DNA of 53,677 nt from Bacillota bacterium (GTDB lineage Bacteria > Bacillota > Clostridia > Oscillospirales > Feifaniaceae): contig JAUZPM010000006.1 of NCBI GenBank assembly GCA_030705925.1, positions 1 to 53,677 on the forward strand, read 5' to 3'. Below, in pieces: positions 26,220 through 34,528 of the stretch. Position 1 is the stretch's first letter. Every line of letters starts with the position of its first letter. The position numbers and the translations under genes were made by a program. Under the pieces are notes generated by a model that saw only the letters and a program-made list of their open reading frames with translations, did not search any database and was not told where the DNA came from.

Positions 26220-27447
26220 TGTTTTTTACCCCCAGTTTCGCCTTTCTCTCCACCCTTCCAAACATCATTAACTGAGGAGCTTTGAAAAGCAGAGTCGTGT
26301 CAACTGATTCAAGCGGTACCTTCTCGCGGATGAGCGAAGTATAAATACCGGCGCGCTGGATGTCTCCGATAATGATAAATCCTTTAAGCAAACCGTCGCT
26401 TACAAAAAGATCCTTGTAACTTTCTTCATCTTGATTTATATGTTCTTCACCGTCGTATGAACCGGCAGTAAGGATATGAAGTCCAAAAAACCCGATAGCA
26501 TTCATCGGCATGGCATTATCAAAGCTCTTCTCCCCATCGGCCATGTTGACGCCCGCCGTTTCGCCCTGCATATAAGCATTAGGCAGAAGGGCAAGTATGC
26601 GGCTCTGGTTTTTAGTGATGTCGTCGCTCTCACAGCAGTCACCTGCGGCGTAAACATCGTCAAGATTCGTTTTCTGGGTATGATCGGTAAGGATGCCCCT
26701 TCCGACTTTGCCGCCTGCCTGCGCAAGAAGCTCTGTATTAGGTCTGACGCCAACTGCAACGACTAAAACGTCAAACGGTATGGTATCGCCGTTTTTAGTG
26801 TATGCCGTATTTCCGTCAAAATGGTCAACACTGTCTGAAAGTTTTATGACAAGCCCTTTTGACTCAAGATGAGCCTTCATGCGGGCGGAACCATCACTAT
26901 TCAGTATGCTTGAGAGCACCTTGTCCGCAAGGTCAATAACTGTAATGTTCTTAACTCTTCCGTACAGCCCTTCCGCACACTTAAGTCCGATAAGACCGGC
27001 GCCTATGATCAAAACTCTGCTGTCCTGAGAGACAGCCTTTTCGAGTGCCAGTGCATCGTCATAGGACATGAATGTGAATTTATCTTTTACGGTGTCAAGA
27101 CCGGTCATCGGCGGAACGAACGGACGTGATCCTGTTGCGACAAGCAGTTTATCATATGACACTGCTTTACCGTCGTCGAGAACGACCTTTTTATCCTTTG
27201 CGTCTATTTTAACAACTTTTTTCCCAAGCATGCATGTGCAGCCATTTTTTTCATAAAAGTCCGCATCTCTGTACAGCATTTTCTCGGGAGTGGTTTTTCC
27301 ACACAGATAATAAGAAATCAGAGGGCGGGAATATGTATGGTGCGGCTCATCCGAGATGATCGTTATGCCGCCCTTTTTGTCGACGCTTCTTATACCTTCG
27401 ACACATCCGACAGCAGCAGCGGAGTTGCCGATAATAACATAATTCAC
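26212..27447 (-). CDS. FAD/NAD(P)-dependent oxidoreductase, glutamate synthase-associated
   Basis: A 412-residue pyridine-nucleotide-disulfide oxidoreductase-like flavoprotein. The FAD-binding Rossmann start is NYVIIGNSAAAVGCVEGI, the NAD(P)-binding motif is RVLIIGAGLIGLKCAEGL, and the second FAD motif is DDVYAAGDCCE. There is no redox-active CxxxxC, so it belongs to the nitrite-reductase/rubredoxin-reductase-like group. It would pass electrons from NAD(P)H to the Fe-S and FMN subunits. I place the start at GTG 27447, with GGAGG 9 nt upstream. The longer open frame to 27510 lies within the Fe-S gene. Confidence 0.88.
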   Translation of the reverse strand: MNYVIIGNSAAAVGCVEGIRSVDKKGGITIISDEPHHTYSRPLISYYLCGKTTPEKMLYRDADFYEKNGCTCMLGKKVVKIDAKDKKVVLDDGKAVSYDKLLVATGSRPFVPPMTGLDTVKDKFTFMSYDDALALEKAVSQDSRVLIIGAGLIGLKCAEGLYGRVKNITVIDLADKVLSSILNSDGSARMKAHLESKGLVIKLSDSVDHFDGNTAYTKNGDTIPFDVLVVAVGVRPNTELLAQAGGKVGRGILTDHTQKTNLDDVYAAGDCCESDDITKNQSRILALLPNAYMQGETAGVNMADGEKSFDNAMPMNAIGFFGLHILTAGSYDGEEHINQDEESYKDLFVSDGLLKGFIIIGDIQRAGIYTSLIREKVPLESVDTTLLFKAPQLMMFGRVERKAKLGVKNND

Positions 27448-27451
27448 AGTA

Positions 27452-27880
27452 TTAGCCCTCCTTATATTCGATCGCTCTGTTAGGACAGCCTGAAACACAG
27501 GCAGGCTCACCGCCGCGGCTTACGCAGAGTTCGCATTTGCTTATTGGTTTACCCTCATTTGCAACAACCGCCCCGAACGGGCATGTCAAAACGCAGGTAA
27601 AACAGCCGACGCAGCGAGACTGGTCGACGCAGATCACGCCGTCTTTTTTAGACAACGCGCCGGTAATGCAGCTTTTAACGCAGAGCGGCTCATCGCAGTG
27701 ACGGCAGGAAACGGCAAAGCATATGCCGTCTCCCTCCTCAACTGTGATACGCGGCACTGACTGCCTGCCCATCAAAAAGGTCTTAGCCATATCCTTTTCG
27801 CCGGAATTTGCAAAGCTGCAGTTATATTCGCAGAGATGGCAGCCAAGGCACCACTCTTCATTAACATATACACGTTTCAT
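27452..27880 (-). CDS. 4Fe-4S ferredoxin-like electron-transfer subunit
   Basis: A 142-residue HycB/CooF-type iron-sulfur protein with four cysteine groups: CLGCHLCEYNC, CRHCDEPLCVKSC, CVGCFTCVLTC and a last group CELC...CVSGCP. This pattern predicts three or four [4Fe-4S] clusters. It lies between the FMN synthase and FAD genes, with short gaps on both sides, so it probably relays electrons within the split glutamate synthase. An AAGGGGG site precedes the ATG. Confidence 0.88.
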   Translation of the reverse strand: MKRVYVNEEWCLGCHLCEYNCSFANSGEKDMAKTFLMGRQSVPRITVEEGDGICFAVSCRHCDEPLCVKSCITGALSKKDGVICVDQSRCVGCFTCVLTCPFGAVVANEGKPISKCELCVSRGGEPACVSGCPNRAIEYKEG

Positions 27881-27891
27881 TTTTATCCCCC

Positions 27892-29397
27892 TTATTCGCC
27901 CGCATGCTTGATGCCGAGAATTTCAAGTTCTTTCTCGTTCAGTCCTACTCCGCGAAGCATCAAACGGTTTCCGCGAAGAGCTTCTATCGAGTTGATGCCC
28001 ATTCCGCCCATCATCTCTTTGATTTCACGGTTCCATGCGGTAACGAGGTTTACAAGACGTTTATACCCGACTTCAGGGTTGAGACGTTTTACAAGTTCTG
28101 CGCGCTGTGTTGCAATGCCCCAGTTGCATTTGCCTGAATGGCAGCTTCTGCAAAGGTGACAGCCAAGCGCAATAAGAGCTGCCGTTCCGATATAAACGGC
28201 GTCTGCGCCAAGTGCGACAGCTTTAACAACATCTGCAGAGCTTCTTATAGAGCCTGCAACTACAACAGAAACGTCGTTTCTTATGCCTTCGTCGCGCAGA
28301 CGTGAATCAACGCTTGCAAGAGCAAGCTCAATCGGTATTCCGACGTTATCGCGTATCCTTTCAGGAGCAGCACCTGTGCCGCCCCGGTAGCCGTCTATCG
28401 CAATTATATCCGCGCCGCTTCTTGCAATACCGCTTGCGATTGCCGCGACGTTATGAACGGCGGCGATCTTAACGATGACCGGTTTTTTATAATCTGTTGC
28501 TTCCTTTAATGAAAATACTAATTGGCGCAAATCTTCAATTGAATATATATCATGATGCGGAGCAGGCGAAATAGCGTCTGTACCCATCGGGATCATACGT
28601 GTCTTTGAAACGTCTTCAAGTATCTTCGCGCCTGGAAGATGTCCGCCGATGCCCGGTTTTGCACCCTGTCCCATTTTTATCTCTATAGCGGCGCCTGCGT
28701 TAAGGTAAGCAGAGTGAACACCAAAACGTCCAGAAGCAACCTGAACGATGGTGTTTGCACCATACTTGTAAAAGTCTTTATGAAGCCCGCCCTCACCTGT
28801 GTTATAGAATATACCAAGTTCTTCTGACGCTCTAGCAAGGCTCTCGTGTGCATTTCTGCTTATTGAACCGTAAGACATAGCTGAGAACATGATCGGAACA
28901 TTCAGCTCAAGCTGTGGGATGGACGGGATCTTTATATTGCCTTTTTCGTCATACTCAATATCTCTAGGTTTTTTGCCGAGAAACACTTTCGTCTCCATCG
29001 GCTCGCGCAGAGGATCGATTGACGGGTTTGTAACCTGAGATGCGTTTATCAGCATCTTGTCCCAGTATATCGGATAGGGTCTTGGATTGCCCATACTTGC
29101 AAGAAGCATGCCGCTTGTATCAGCCTGACGATATATATCCTGTATAAGCTCTGCCGAATAATTGGCGTTCTCTTTAAACACCTGAGGATGTTTAACTATT
29201 CTAAGCGCCCTTGTTGGGCAAAGGCTGACGCAGCGCTGGCAGTCGACGCATTTTGATTCGTCTGCGCGCATAACATCAAGCTCAGCATCATATGAATGCA
29301 CTTCGTTTGCGCACTGTCTCATGCAGACTTTGCACTTTATGCAGCGGTCTTTGTCACGCAAAACGTCAAATTCGGGATTTATAAAATTAATAGCCAT
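27892..29397 (-). CDS. glutamate synthase FMN/Fe-S central subunit
   Basis: A 501-residue protein. The N-terminus has two [4Fe-4S] motifs (CIKCKVCMRQC, CVDCQRCVSLCP). The rest is the TIM-barrel FMN-binding synthase domain, with GEGGLHKDFYKYG, GQGAKPGIGGHLPG, IDGYRGGTGAAPERIRDN and the C-terminal CHLCRSCHSGKCNWGIATQ carrying the Fe-S cysteines. It makes glutamate from 2-oxoglutarate and ammonia derived from glutamine. This stand-alone layout is the archaeal-type glutamate synthase rather than the large bacterial GltB chain. The start codon overlaps the glutaminase stop by 1 nt (TAATG). Confidence 0.93.
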   Translation of the reverse strand: MAINFINPEFDVLRDKDRCIKCKVCMRQCANEVHSYDAELDVMRADESKCVDCQRCVSLCPTRALRIVKHPQVFKENANYSAELIQDIYRQADTSGMLLASMGNPRPYPIYWDKMLINASQVTNPSIDPLREPMETKVFLGKKPRDIEYDEKGNIKIPSIPQLELNVPIMFSAMSYGSISRNAHESLARASEELGIFYNTGEGGLHKDFYKYGANTIVQVASGRFGVHSAYLNAGAAIEIKMGQGAKPGIGGHLPGAKILEDVSKTRMIPMGTDAISPAPHHDIYSIEDLRQLVFSLKEATDYKKPVIVKIAAVHNVAAIASGIARSGADIIAIDGYRGGTGAAPERIRDNVGIPIELALASVDSRLRDEGIRNDVSVVVAGSIRSSADVVKAVALGADAVYIGTAALIALGCHLCRSCHSGKCNWGIATQRAELVKRLNPEVGYKRLVNLVTAWNREIKEMMGGMGINSIEALRGNRLMLRGVGLNEKELEILGIKHAGE

Positions 29398-30497
29398 TAT
29401 AAAGCACCTGCCTTACTATCCAGTGTAACGATTATGGGCTCTCCGCCGCGCGGCGCCCATATGCGATCTACATCAGGTTCTATTGCCCTGATGGCACACT
29501 CTTCACTTGCCACAAAGACCATGTCTCCCTTTTCAGCGGCAACCATAGAGCGCAGTTTTAGTCTATCGTTAAGAGCCATCATTCCTCCGTCAAATCCGAG
29601 GATAATCGAGAAAGGACCTGTGATAAGCAGACTTGAGTACATATTGCGCAGGAATTTAAGTTCCTCGCGTTCACGCTCCGGCATATGCTCGATCTCTGTC
29701 CAGAACGGTGCGGCAATTACCTTTGCGACCTTCTCAAGCGGAAGTCCCTGCTTTCTAACAAGATAGTCGATTATATATGTAATAACCTCGGTATCGGTCA
29801 AAAGACTACATTTATAACCAAACATCTCGACAAACCTGCGGTTTGCATCATATGAAGAAATTTCTCCGTTGTGGACGATTGAATAATCGAGAAGCGCAAA
29901 CGGATGCGCGCCTCCCCACCAGCCCGGCGTATTCGTAGGATACCTGCCGTGCGCCGTCCAGCAATAAGCCTCATACTCTTCAAGACGGTAGAAATCGCCG
30001 ACATCTTCAGGAAATCCGACTGCTTTGAACACACCCATGTTTTTTCCGCCGGAAAATACATAAGCTCCGTTTATGCTTCCATTTATTTCAATAATTTTGT
30101 TGACGACATATTGACGTTCGTCAGTCTGCTCGTCACGCAGCTTTTTAGGCAGCGGATTTACAAAATAGCGCCAAATGAGCGGTTCATTCTTTATATTTTT
30201 GTTTTTACGCACAGGTATACGGCTGGAATTTGCAACATCGAAGTTTTTTTCAAGATATCTTTCCGTTTCCACCCTAGCGTTCTGGTCGTCATAAAAAATG
30301 TGAAATGCGTACTGATCTTTATACTCCGGATATATGCCGTATCCAGCAAAGCCGCCGCCAAGGCCATTTGAACGGTCATGCATAACAGCGATAGATTCAA
30401 CGATCTTGTCACCGCTGATACGATTACCGTTTCGGCTTATAAAGCCGGAAATGGCGCAGCCTGATGGTATTCTGATTTCTCCTTCTTTTTTAAGCAC
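29397..30497 (-). CDS. glutamate synthase glutaminase (class II amidotransferase) subunit
   Basis: A 366-residue Ntn-type glutaminase, first gene of the nitrogen operon. The presumptive nucleophile is Cys14 in IRIPSGCAISGFIS, so a short N-terminal propeptide must be removed, as in the free-standing GltB1 family. Other class II features are AHGRYPTNTPGWWGGAHPFAL and YSIVHNGEISSYDANRRFV. It supplies ammonia from glutamine to the FMN subunit. The start is GTG at 30497, with GGGAGG 8 nt upstream. It is preceded by a strong promoter and an attenuator-like leader. Confidence 0.92.
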   Translation of the reverse strand: MLKKEGEIRIPSGCAISGFISRNGNRISGDKIVESIAVMHDRSNGLGGGFAGYGIYPEYKDQYAFHIFYDDQNARVETERYLEKNFDVANSSRIPVRKNKNIKNEPLIWRYFVNPLPKKLRDEQTDERQYVVNKIIEINGSINGAYVFSGGKNMGVFKAVGFPEDVGDFYRLEEYEAYCWTAHGRYPTNTPGWWGGAHPFALLDYSIVHNGEISSYDANRRFVEMFGYKCSLLTDTEVITYIIDYLVRKQGLPLEKVAKVIAAPFWTEIEHMPEREREELKFLRNMYSSLLITGPFSIILGFDGGMMALNDRLKLRSMVAAEKGDMVFVASEECAIRAIEPDVDRIWAPRGGEPIIVTLDSKAGAL

Positions 30498-30550
30498 ACG
30501 TGGTTCCTCCCATTTGTGGTAGTTATCTCCATGTTTTATTCTTCGGAGAT

Positions 30551-30610
30551 AAAAAAAGGCGCTCCAAACCCTCGCTTAGGAAGCGCGATTCAGAACGTCT
30601 TTGTTCCTCT
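30551..30610 (-). promoter_or_regulatory. ANTAR-type attenuator leader of the glutamate synthase operon
   Basis: The predicted transcript starts near 30609. At its very 5' end GGAAC (30607-30603) and GTTCT (30596-30592) enclose the hexaloop AAAGAC, which has A at position 1 and G at position 4, the known ANTAR-target loop signature. Five nt later GCGCTTC (30586-30580) pairs with GGAGCGC (30565-30559), followed by C and T7 (30557-30551): an intrinsic terminator. A competing hairpin CGCTT-CCT-AAGCG (30585-30573) would disrupt the terminator's 5' arm. I did not find a second A1/G4 hexaloop, so only half of the classical paired motif is clear. The terminator is firm; the ANTAR link is inference. 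Confidence 0.65.
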
Positions 30611-30615
30611 ATGAT

Positions 30616-30644
30616 ATTATACTTGTAGAGATTAGGGATGTCAA
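30616..30644 (-). promoter_or_regulatory. promoter of the glutamate synthase operon
   Basis: Minus-strand TTGACA (30644-30639) and TATAAT (30621-30616) are exactly 17 nt apart, a perfect sigma-A consensus. The 370-nt gap to glnN holds this promoter and leader, the divergent glnN promoter and leader, and a plain AT-rich stretch between them (30645-30747). Confidence 0.9.
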
Positions 30645-30747
30645 CAACTATTATTTATTTTTATACATAATAATGTAGATTTATAGCGCCAAATTTTATA
30701 AATATTCGAACAATTTGCACGAAAACCAAAATTTTATTAAAAAACTG

Positions 30748-30776
30748 TTGACATTGCTTTTTGGCAGTAATATCAT
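30748..30776 (+). promoter_or_regulatory. promoter of glnN
   Basis: TTGACA (30748-30753) and TATCAT (30771-30776) are 17 nt apart, about 95 nt upstream of the glnN start and divergent from the glutamate synthase promoter. Confidence 0.8.
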
Positions 30777-30782
30777 ATTAGC

Positions 30783-30830
30783 ATAACAGCAATGGCGCTG
30801 TGTGTAACCGCACACGGCGCTCTTTTTTTT
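30783..30830 (+). promoter_or_regulatory. ANTAR-type attenuator leader of glnN
   Basis: Close to the predicted transcript start, ACAGC (30786-30790) and GCTGT (30797-30801) enclose the hexaloop AATGGC, with A at position 1 and G at position 4. The 3' part of this hairpin overlaps the 5' arm of an intrinsic terminator: 30794-30804 pairs with 30811-30821 (11 bp, two G-U), followed by T8 at 30823-30830. The two structures cannot form together. Holding the first would let transcription into glnN, as in ANTAR antitermination. A second hexaloop hairpin is not seen, and there is almost no room for it after the promoter. Confidence 0.68.
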
Positions 30831-30867
30831 AAAATACACTCACGATTTTTATTGAGGAGATGCTAAT

Positions 30868-32973
30868 ATGAATGAAAGTAAATGCGTAAACATCAAAGAA
30901 ATTTTCGGACAGGATGTATTCAATGACAGCATAATGCGTCAGAGACTTCCAAAGGATACCTATAAGGCTCTTAAAAAGACGATCACCGAAGGCCTACCCC
31001 TTGAGAGCAACGTTGCAACTGTTGTTGCAAATGCGATGAAGGATTGGGCTATCGAAAAGGGAGCCACCCATTATACCCATTGGTTCCAGCCTATGACAGG
31101 TATTACGGCTGAAAAGCATGACAGTTTTATTTCTCCGATGAAAGACGGATCTGTAATCACAGAGTTTTCCGGAAAAGAACTCATAAAGGGCGAGCCAGAT
31201 GCTTCTTCATTCCCTTCCGGCGGTTTACGCGCAACTTTCGAAGCCAGAGGATATACTGCATGGGACCCGACCTCCTACGCTTTTGTAAAAGATGGTTCTT
31301 TATACATACCGACTGTTTTCTGCTCCTACAGCGGCGAAGCGCTTGACAAAAAGACCCCACTTCTTCGTTCAATGGAAGTAATAAATAAAGAGGCTCTGCG
31401 CATCCTTGCACTCTTTGGTCATACTGAGGTAACAAGAGTTACAACCACAGTTGGTCCAGAACAGGAATATTTCCTTGTTGACAAAGAACTTGCTTCAAAG
31501 AGAAAAGACCTTCTTTTCACCGGCAGGACACTTTTCGGGGCTATGCCTCCAAAAGGTCAGGAGATGGAGGATCATTATTTCGGCAGCCTTAAGACAAGGG
31601 TTTCTGCATACATGAAAGATCTTGACGAGGAGCTTTGGAAGCTTGGCGTTCTTGCTAAAACAAAGCATAACGAAGTTGCTCCCGCTCAGCACGAGCTTGC
31701 TCCTATCTTCACAAGTGCAAATATCGCAACCGACCACAACCAGCTTACTATGGACATTATGAAAAAAATCGCCGACCGTCACGGTCTTGTTTGCCTGCTG
31801 CATGAAAAGCCGTTCGCAGGCGTTAACGGTTCCGGCAAACACAACAACTGGTCCATATCCACCAATACAGGCATGAATCTGCTCGAGCCGGGCGAATCTC
31901 CAAAGGAAAACGCTCAGTTCTTACTTTTCCTCTGTGCTGTCATCAAAGCAGTAAACGAGTATCAGGATCTTCTTAGAATCTCTGTCGCTAACGCAGGAAA
32001 CGATCACCGTCTGGGCGCTAACGAGGCACCTCCGGCAATCGTGTCAATCTTCCTCGGCGAGGAACTGACCGCTGTTCTTGAATCAATTGAAAACGGCACT
32101 CCTTATAAGAAGAAAGACAAAACTTTCATGGAAGTTGGAGTTGATGCGCTGCCAACCTTCCCGAAAGACTCTACCGACAGAAACAGAACTTCCCCGTTCG
32201 CATTCACCGGCAACAAATTCGAGTTCAGAATGGTCGGTTCAACATTCTCCATCTCCGGCCCGAACTTTGTCTTAAATACAATGGTTGCTGAGATCCTTTC
32301 TCAGTTTGCTGATCAGCTTGAAAAAGCAACAGATTTCACAAAAGAGCTTAATGCTCTCATTAAGAAGACCATCAAGGAGAACAAAAACATCATCTTTAAC
32401 GGCAACAACTATTCTGATGAGTGGGTCGTTGAGGCTGAAAAGAGAGGTCTTCTAAACCTGAAATCTACAGTTGAAGCTCTCCCTCATTTTGTTGATAAGA
32501 AGAACATCGACCTGTTTACAAAGCATAAGATTCTGACAGAAGCTGAGATGTATTCACGTTATGAAATCGTCATGGAAAACTATGCTAAGACAATACACTA
32601 CGAAGCTCTTACAGCACTTGAAATCGCAAAGAGAGAAATACTTCCTGCAACAACTGAATACGTAAAAGTTCTTGCTGATACAGTTGCTACCCTGAAGGCT
32701 ATCGGCGGCAAAGCAGACACTTCATCAGAAGATGCTGTTATTGAAAAGCTTTCTACCCTGGCAGGAAAACTGTATAAGGATATTTTAGCTCTTGAAAAGG
32801 CAGTTGAAAAGGCTGAAAATATTGACGAATTTGACAAGAAAGCCGTCTTCTACAAAGAAAAGGTATTTACGGCTATGAGCACATTAAGAGAAACTGCAGA
32901 CGCAATCGAGCCGCTTGTTGCTGAAAAATACTGGCCATTCCCAACCTATGGAGACCTTCTTTTCAGAGTATAA
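30868..32973 (+). CDS. glnN: glutamine synthetase type III
   Basis: A 701-residue GSIII, the large hexamer-of-dimers class found in Bacteroidetes, cyanobacteria and some Clostridia. The N-terminal GSIII-specific region contains THYTHWFQPMTGITAEKHDS. The catalytic part shows FPSGGLRATFEARGYTAWDP, TTVGPEQEYFLVD, KTKHNEVAPAQHELAPIF, GVNGSGKHNNWSISTNTG, NAGNDHRLGANEAPPAI and DRNRTSPFAFTGNKFEFR. The helical C-terminal extension is intact. A GAGGAG site lies 8 nt before the ATG. It is monocistronic, divergent from the GOGAT-glnA operon, and sits behind an attenuator-like leader. Confidence 0.97.
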   Translation: MNESKCVNIKEIFGQDVFNDSIMRQRLPKDTYKALKKTITEGLPLESNVATVVANAMKDWAIEKGATHYTHWFQPMTGITAEKHDSFISPMKDGSVITEFSGKELIKGEPDASSFPSGGLRATFEARGYTAWDPTSYAFVKDGSLYIPTVFCSYSGEALDKKTPLLRSMEVINKEALRILALFGHTEVTRVTTTVGPEQEYFLVDKELASKRKDLLFTGRTLFGAMPPKGQEMEDHYFGSLKTRVSAYMKDLDEELWKLGVLAKTKHNEVAPAQHELAPIFTSANIATDHNQLTMDIMKKIADRHGLVCLLHEKPFAGVNGSGKHNNWSISTNTGMNLLEPGESPKENAQFLLFLCAVIKAVNEYQDLLRISVANAGNDHRLGANEAPPAIVSIFLGEELTAVLESIENGTPYKKKDKTFMEVGVDALPTFPKDSTDRNRTSPFAFTGNKFEFRMVGSTFSISGPNFVLNTMVAEILSQFADQLEKATDFTKELNALIKKTIKENKNIIFNGNNYSDEWVVEAEKRGLLNLKSTVEALPHFVDKKNIDLFTKHKILTEAEMYSRYEIVMENYAKTIHYEALTALEIAKREILPATTEYVKVLADTVATLKAIGGKADTSSEDAVIEKLSTLAGKLYKDILALEKAVEKAENIDEFDKKAVFYKEKVFTAMSTLRETADAIEPLVAEKYWPFPTYGDLLFRV

Positions 32974-33000
32974 GAATAATCTATAATTAAATTGACACAA

Positions 33001-33037
33001 AGACGTGTTAAAGCAGCTGCTTTAACACGTCTTTTTA
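33001..33037 (+). terminator. intrinsic terminator of glnN
   Basis: A 14-bp perfect stem (AGACGTGTTAAAGC at 33001-33014, complement at 33019-33032) with an AGCT loop runs into TTTTT. Confidence 0.9.
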
Positions 33038-33097
33038 TATTCCCCGGCATTTAAATTAGCCTGCTTCCCATTCATATACTATACTCAAGGAGAAGGG

Positions 33098-33123
33098 CCG
33101 TCTCAAAACGGGGCGGTCTTTTT
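33098..33123 (+). terminator. second terminator-like hairpin between glnN and purA
   Basis: CCGTCTC (33098-33104) pairs with GGGGCGG (33110-33116, with two G-U pairs) around AAAAC, followed by TCTTTTT. It lies 22 nt before the purA promoter and probably backs up the glnN terminator. Confidence 0.55.
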
Positions 33124-33144
33124 CCTGTCTAAAGCAACTTACTC

Positions 33145-33173
33145 TTGCTTTACTATAATAAAATATGTATAAT
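33145..33173 (+). promoter_or_regulatory. promoter of purA
   Basis: TTGCTT (33145-33150) and TATAAT (33168-33173) are 17 nt apart, 45 nt upstream of the purA ATG. Confidence 0.7.
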
Positions 33174-33218
33174 AATGCATGGTTTCACAATTTGATTTAG
33201 TTCGTTGGAGGTTAAACT

Positions 33219-34490
33219 ATGGTTAAAGCAATTGTCGGCGCCAACTGGGGCGACGAAGGAAAAGGCAAGATCACCGACATGTGCGCCGGTCATGCCGATA
33301 TAGTCATCCGTTTTCAGGGAGGATCTAATGCCGGTCACACAATTATAAACGAGTTTGGGAAATTTGCCCTGCACCAAATTCCGTCCGGCATTTTCAACGA
33401 AAACGTAACAAACATAATCGCAAACGGCGTTGCGCTCAATGTCGATTATCTCATGAAAGAGATTGAGCATGTCCGCACAAGCGGAGTAAAATTTAAGCTT
33501 ATGATCTCTGACAAAGCTCAGCTTCTTATGCCTTATCATGTTCTGCTCGATACTTATGAAGAGGCTCGTCTTGCCGACAAAGCGTTTGGCTCAACCAAAT
33601 CCGGAATAGCGCCTTTCTATGCTGATAAGTATTCCAAAGTCGGCATTCAGGTTTGGCAGCTCTACTATGACGACGAGCTTGGGGACAAGGTAAAACGTTA
33701 TTGCGATAAACTTAATATAACCCTTACAAATCTGTATAATAAACCGCCAATCGACGCAAAAGAGGTCATGGACACGCTGCATCGCTATGCTGAGCTGCTC
33801 CGTGAATATGTCGCTGATACATCGCTGTTTTTATATAATGCAATAAAAGAAGGTAAGAACATACTGCTCGAGGGACAGCTTGGCTCACTCAAAGACACTG
33901 ACCATGGCATTTACCCGTTTGTTACTTCATCATCAACGCTTGCAGGTTATGCCGCAGTCGGCGCTGGCATCCCCCCGTATGAAATAAAAGAAATCGTCTC
34001 TATCACAAAGGCATATTCAAGCGCTGTCGGCGAGGGTCCGTTTGTAAGCGAGCTGTTCGGCGATAAGGCTGAGGAGCTGCGCCGCCGCGGCGGTGACGCC
34101 GGCGAATACGGTGCCACAACCGGAAGGCCGAGACGCGTCGGTTACTTCGATGCAGTCGCCACACGGTACGGCTGCCGTATGCAGGGCGCGACTGAGCTTG
34201 TTATAACCGGTCTCGATGTCCTGGGTTATATGGATGAGATCCCTGTTTGCGTTGCTTACGACGTAGGCGGAAAAATCTATAACGAGTTCCCGGTTACATC
34301 TCTTCAATATAAGGCAAAACCCGTTTTTGAAACCCTGCCCGGCTGGAAAACCAACATCCGCGGCATCAAAGAATTTGACAAGCTTCCAAAAGAAGCACAG
34401 GATTACGTCAAATATATCGAAGAAAAGATCGGCGTGCCTGTAAAGATGGTGTCAAACGGTCCTAAGCGTGATGAAATAATTTACAGATAA
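33219..34490 (+). CDS. purA: adenylosuccinate synthetase
   Basis: A 423-residue PurA, joining IMP and aspartate with GTP in AMP synthesis. The N-terminal P-loop reads VGANWGDEGKGKITD; the residue before WGDEGKGK is Asn, where most PurA have Gln. The catalytic His is in GGSNAGHTII. Further motifs are FGSTKSGIAPFYADKYSK, LLEGQLGSLKDTDHGIYPFV and GATTGRPRRVGYFDAV. GGAGG lies 8 nt before the ATG. It is monocistronic, with its stop at the edge of the trp promoter. Confidence 0.96.
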   Translation: MVKAIVGANWGDEGKGKITDMCAGHADIVIRFQGGSNAGHTIINEFGKFALHQIPSGIFNENVTNIIANGVALNVDYLMKEIEHVRTSGVKFKLMISDKAQLLMPYHVLLDTYEEARLADKAFGSTKSGIAPFYADKYSKVGIQVWQLYYDDELGDKVKRYCDKLNITLTNLYNKPPIDAKEVMDTLHRYAELLREYVADTSLFLYNAIKEGKNILLEGQLGSLKDTDHGIYPFVTSSSTLAGYAAVGAGIPPYEIKEIVSITKAYSSAVGEGPFVSELFGDKAEELRRRGGDAGEYGATTGRPRRVGYFDAVATRYGCRMQGATELVITGLDVLGYMDEIPVCVAYDVGGKIYNEFPVTSLQYKAKPVFETLPGWKTNIRGIKEFDKLPKEAQDYVKYIEEKIGVPVKMVSNGPKRDEIIYR

Positions 34491-34493
34491 TTC

Positions 34494-34522
34494 TTGACAA
34501 GTAATATTATCTCTGTTATAAT
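34494..34522 (+). promoter_or_regulatory. promoter of the trp operon
   Basis: TTGACA (34494-34499) and TATAAT (34517-34522) are 17 nt apart, a perfect sigma-A consensus starting 4 nt past the purA stop. Confidence 0.92.
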
Positions 34523-34528
34523 ATGAGA

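Noticed and set aside
27448-27510. Extended N-terminus of the FAD oxidoreductase
   Set aside because: It overlaps the Fe-S gene out of frame and lacks similarity; the Rossmann motif begins directly after the GTG at 27447.
30573-30591. Second ANTAR hexaloop in the glutamate synthase leader
   Set aside because: All 6-nt loops with A1 and G4 in this stretch lack a closing stem; the only good hairpin has a 3-nt loop, so I call it just a possible antiterminator.
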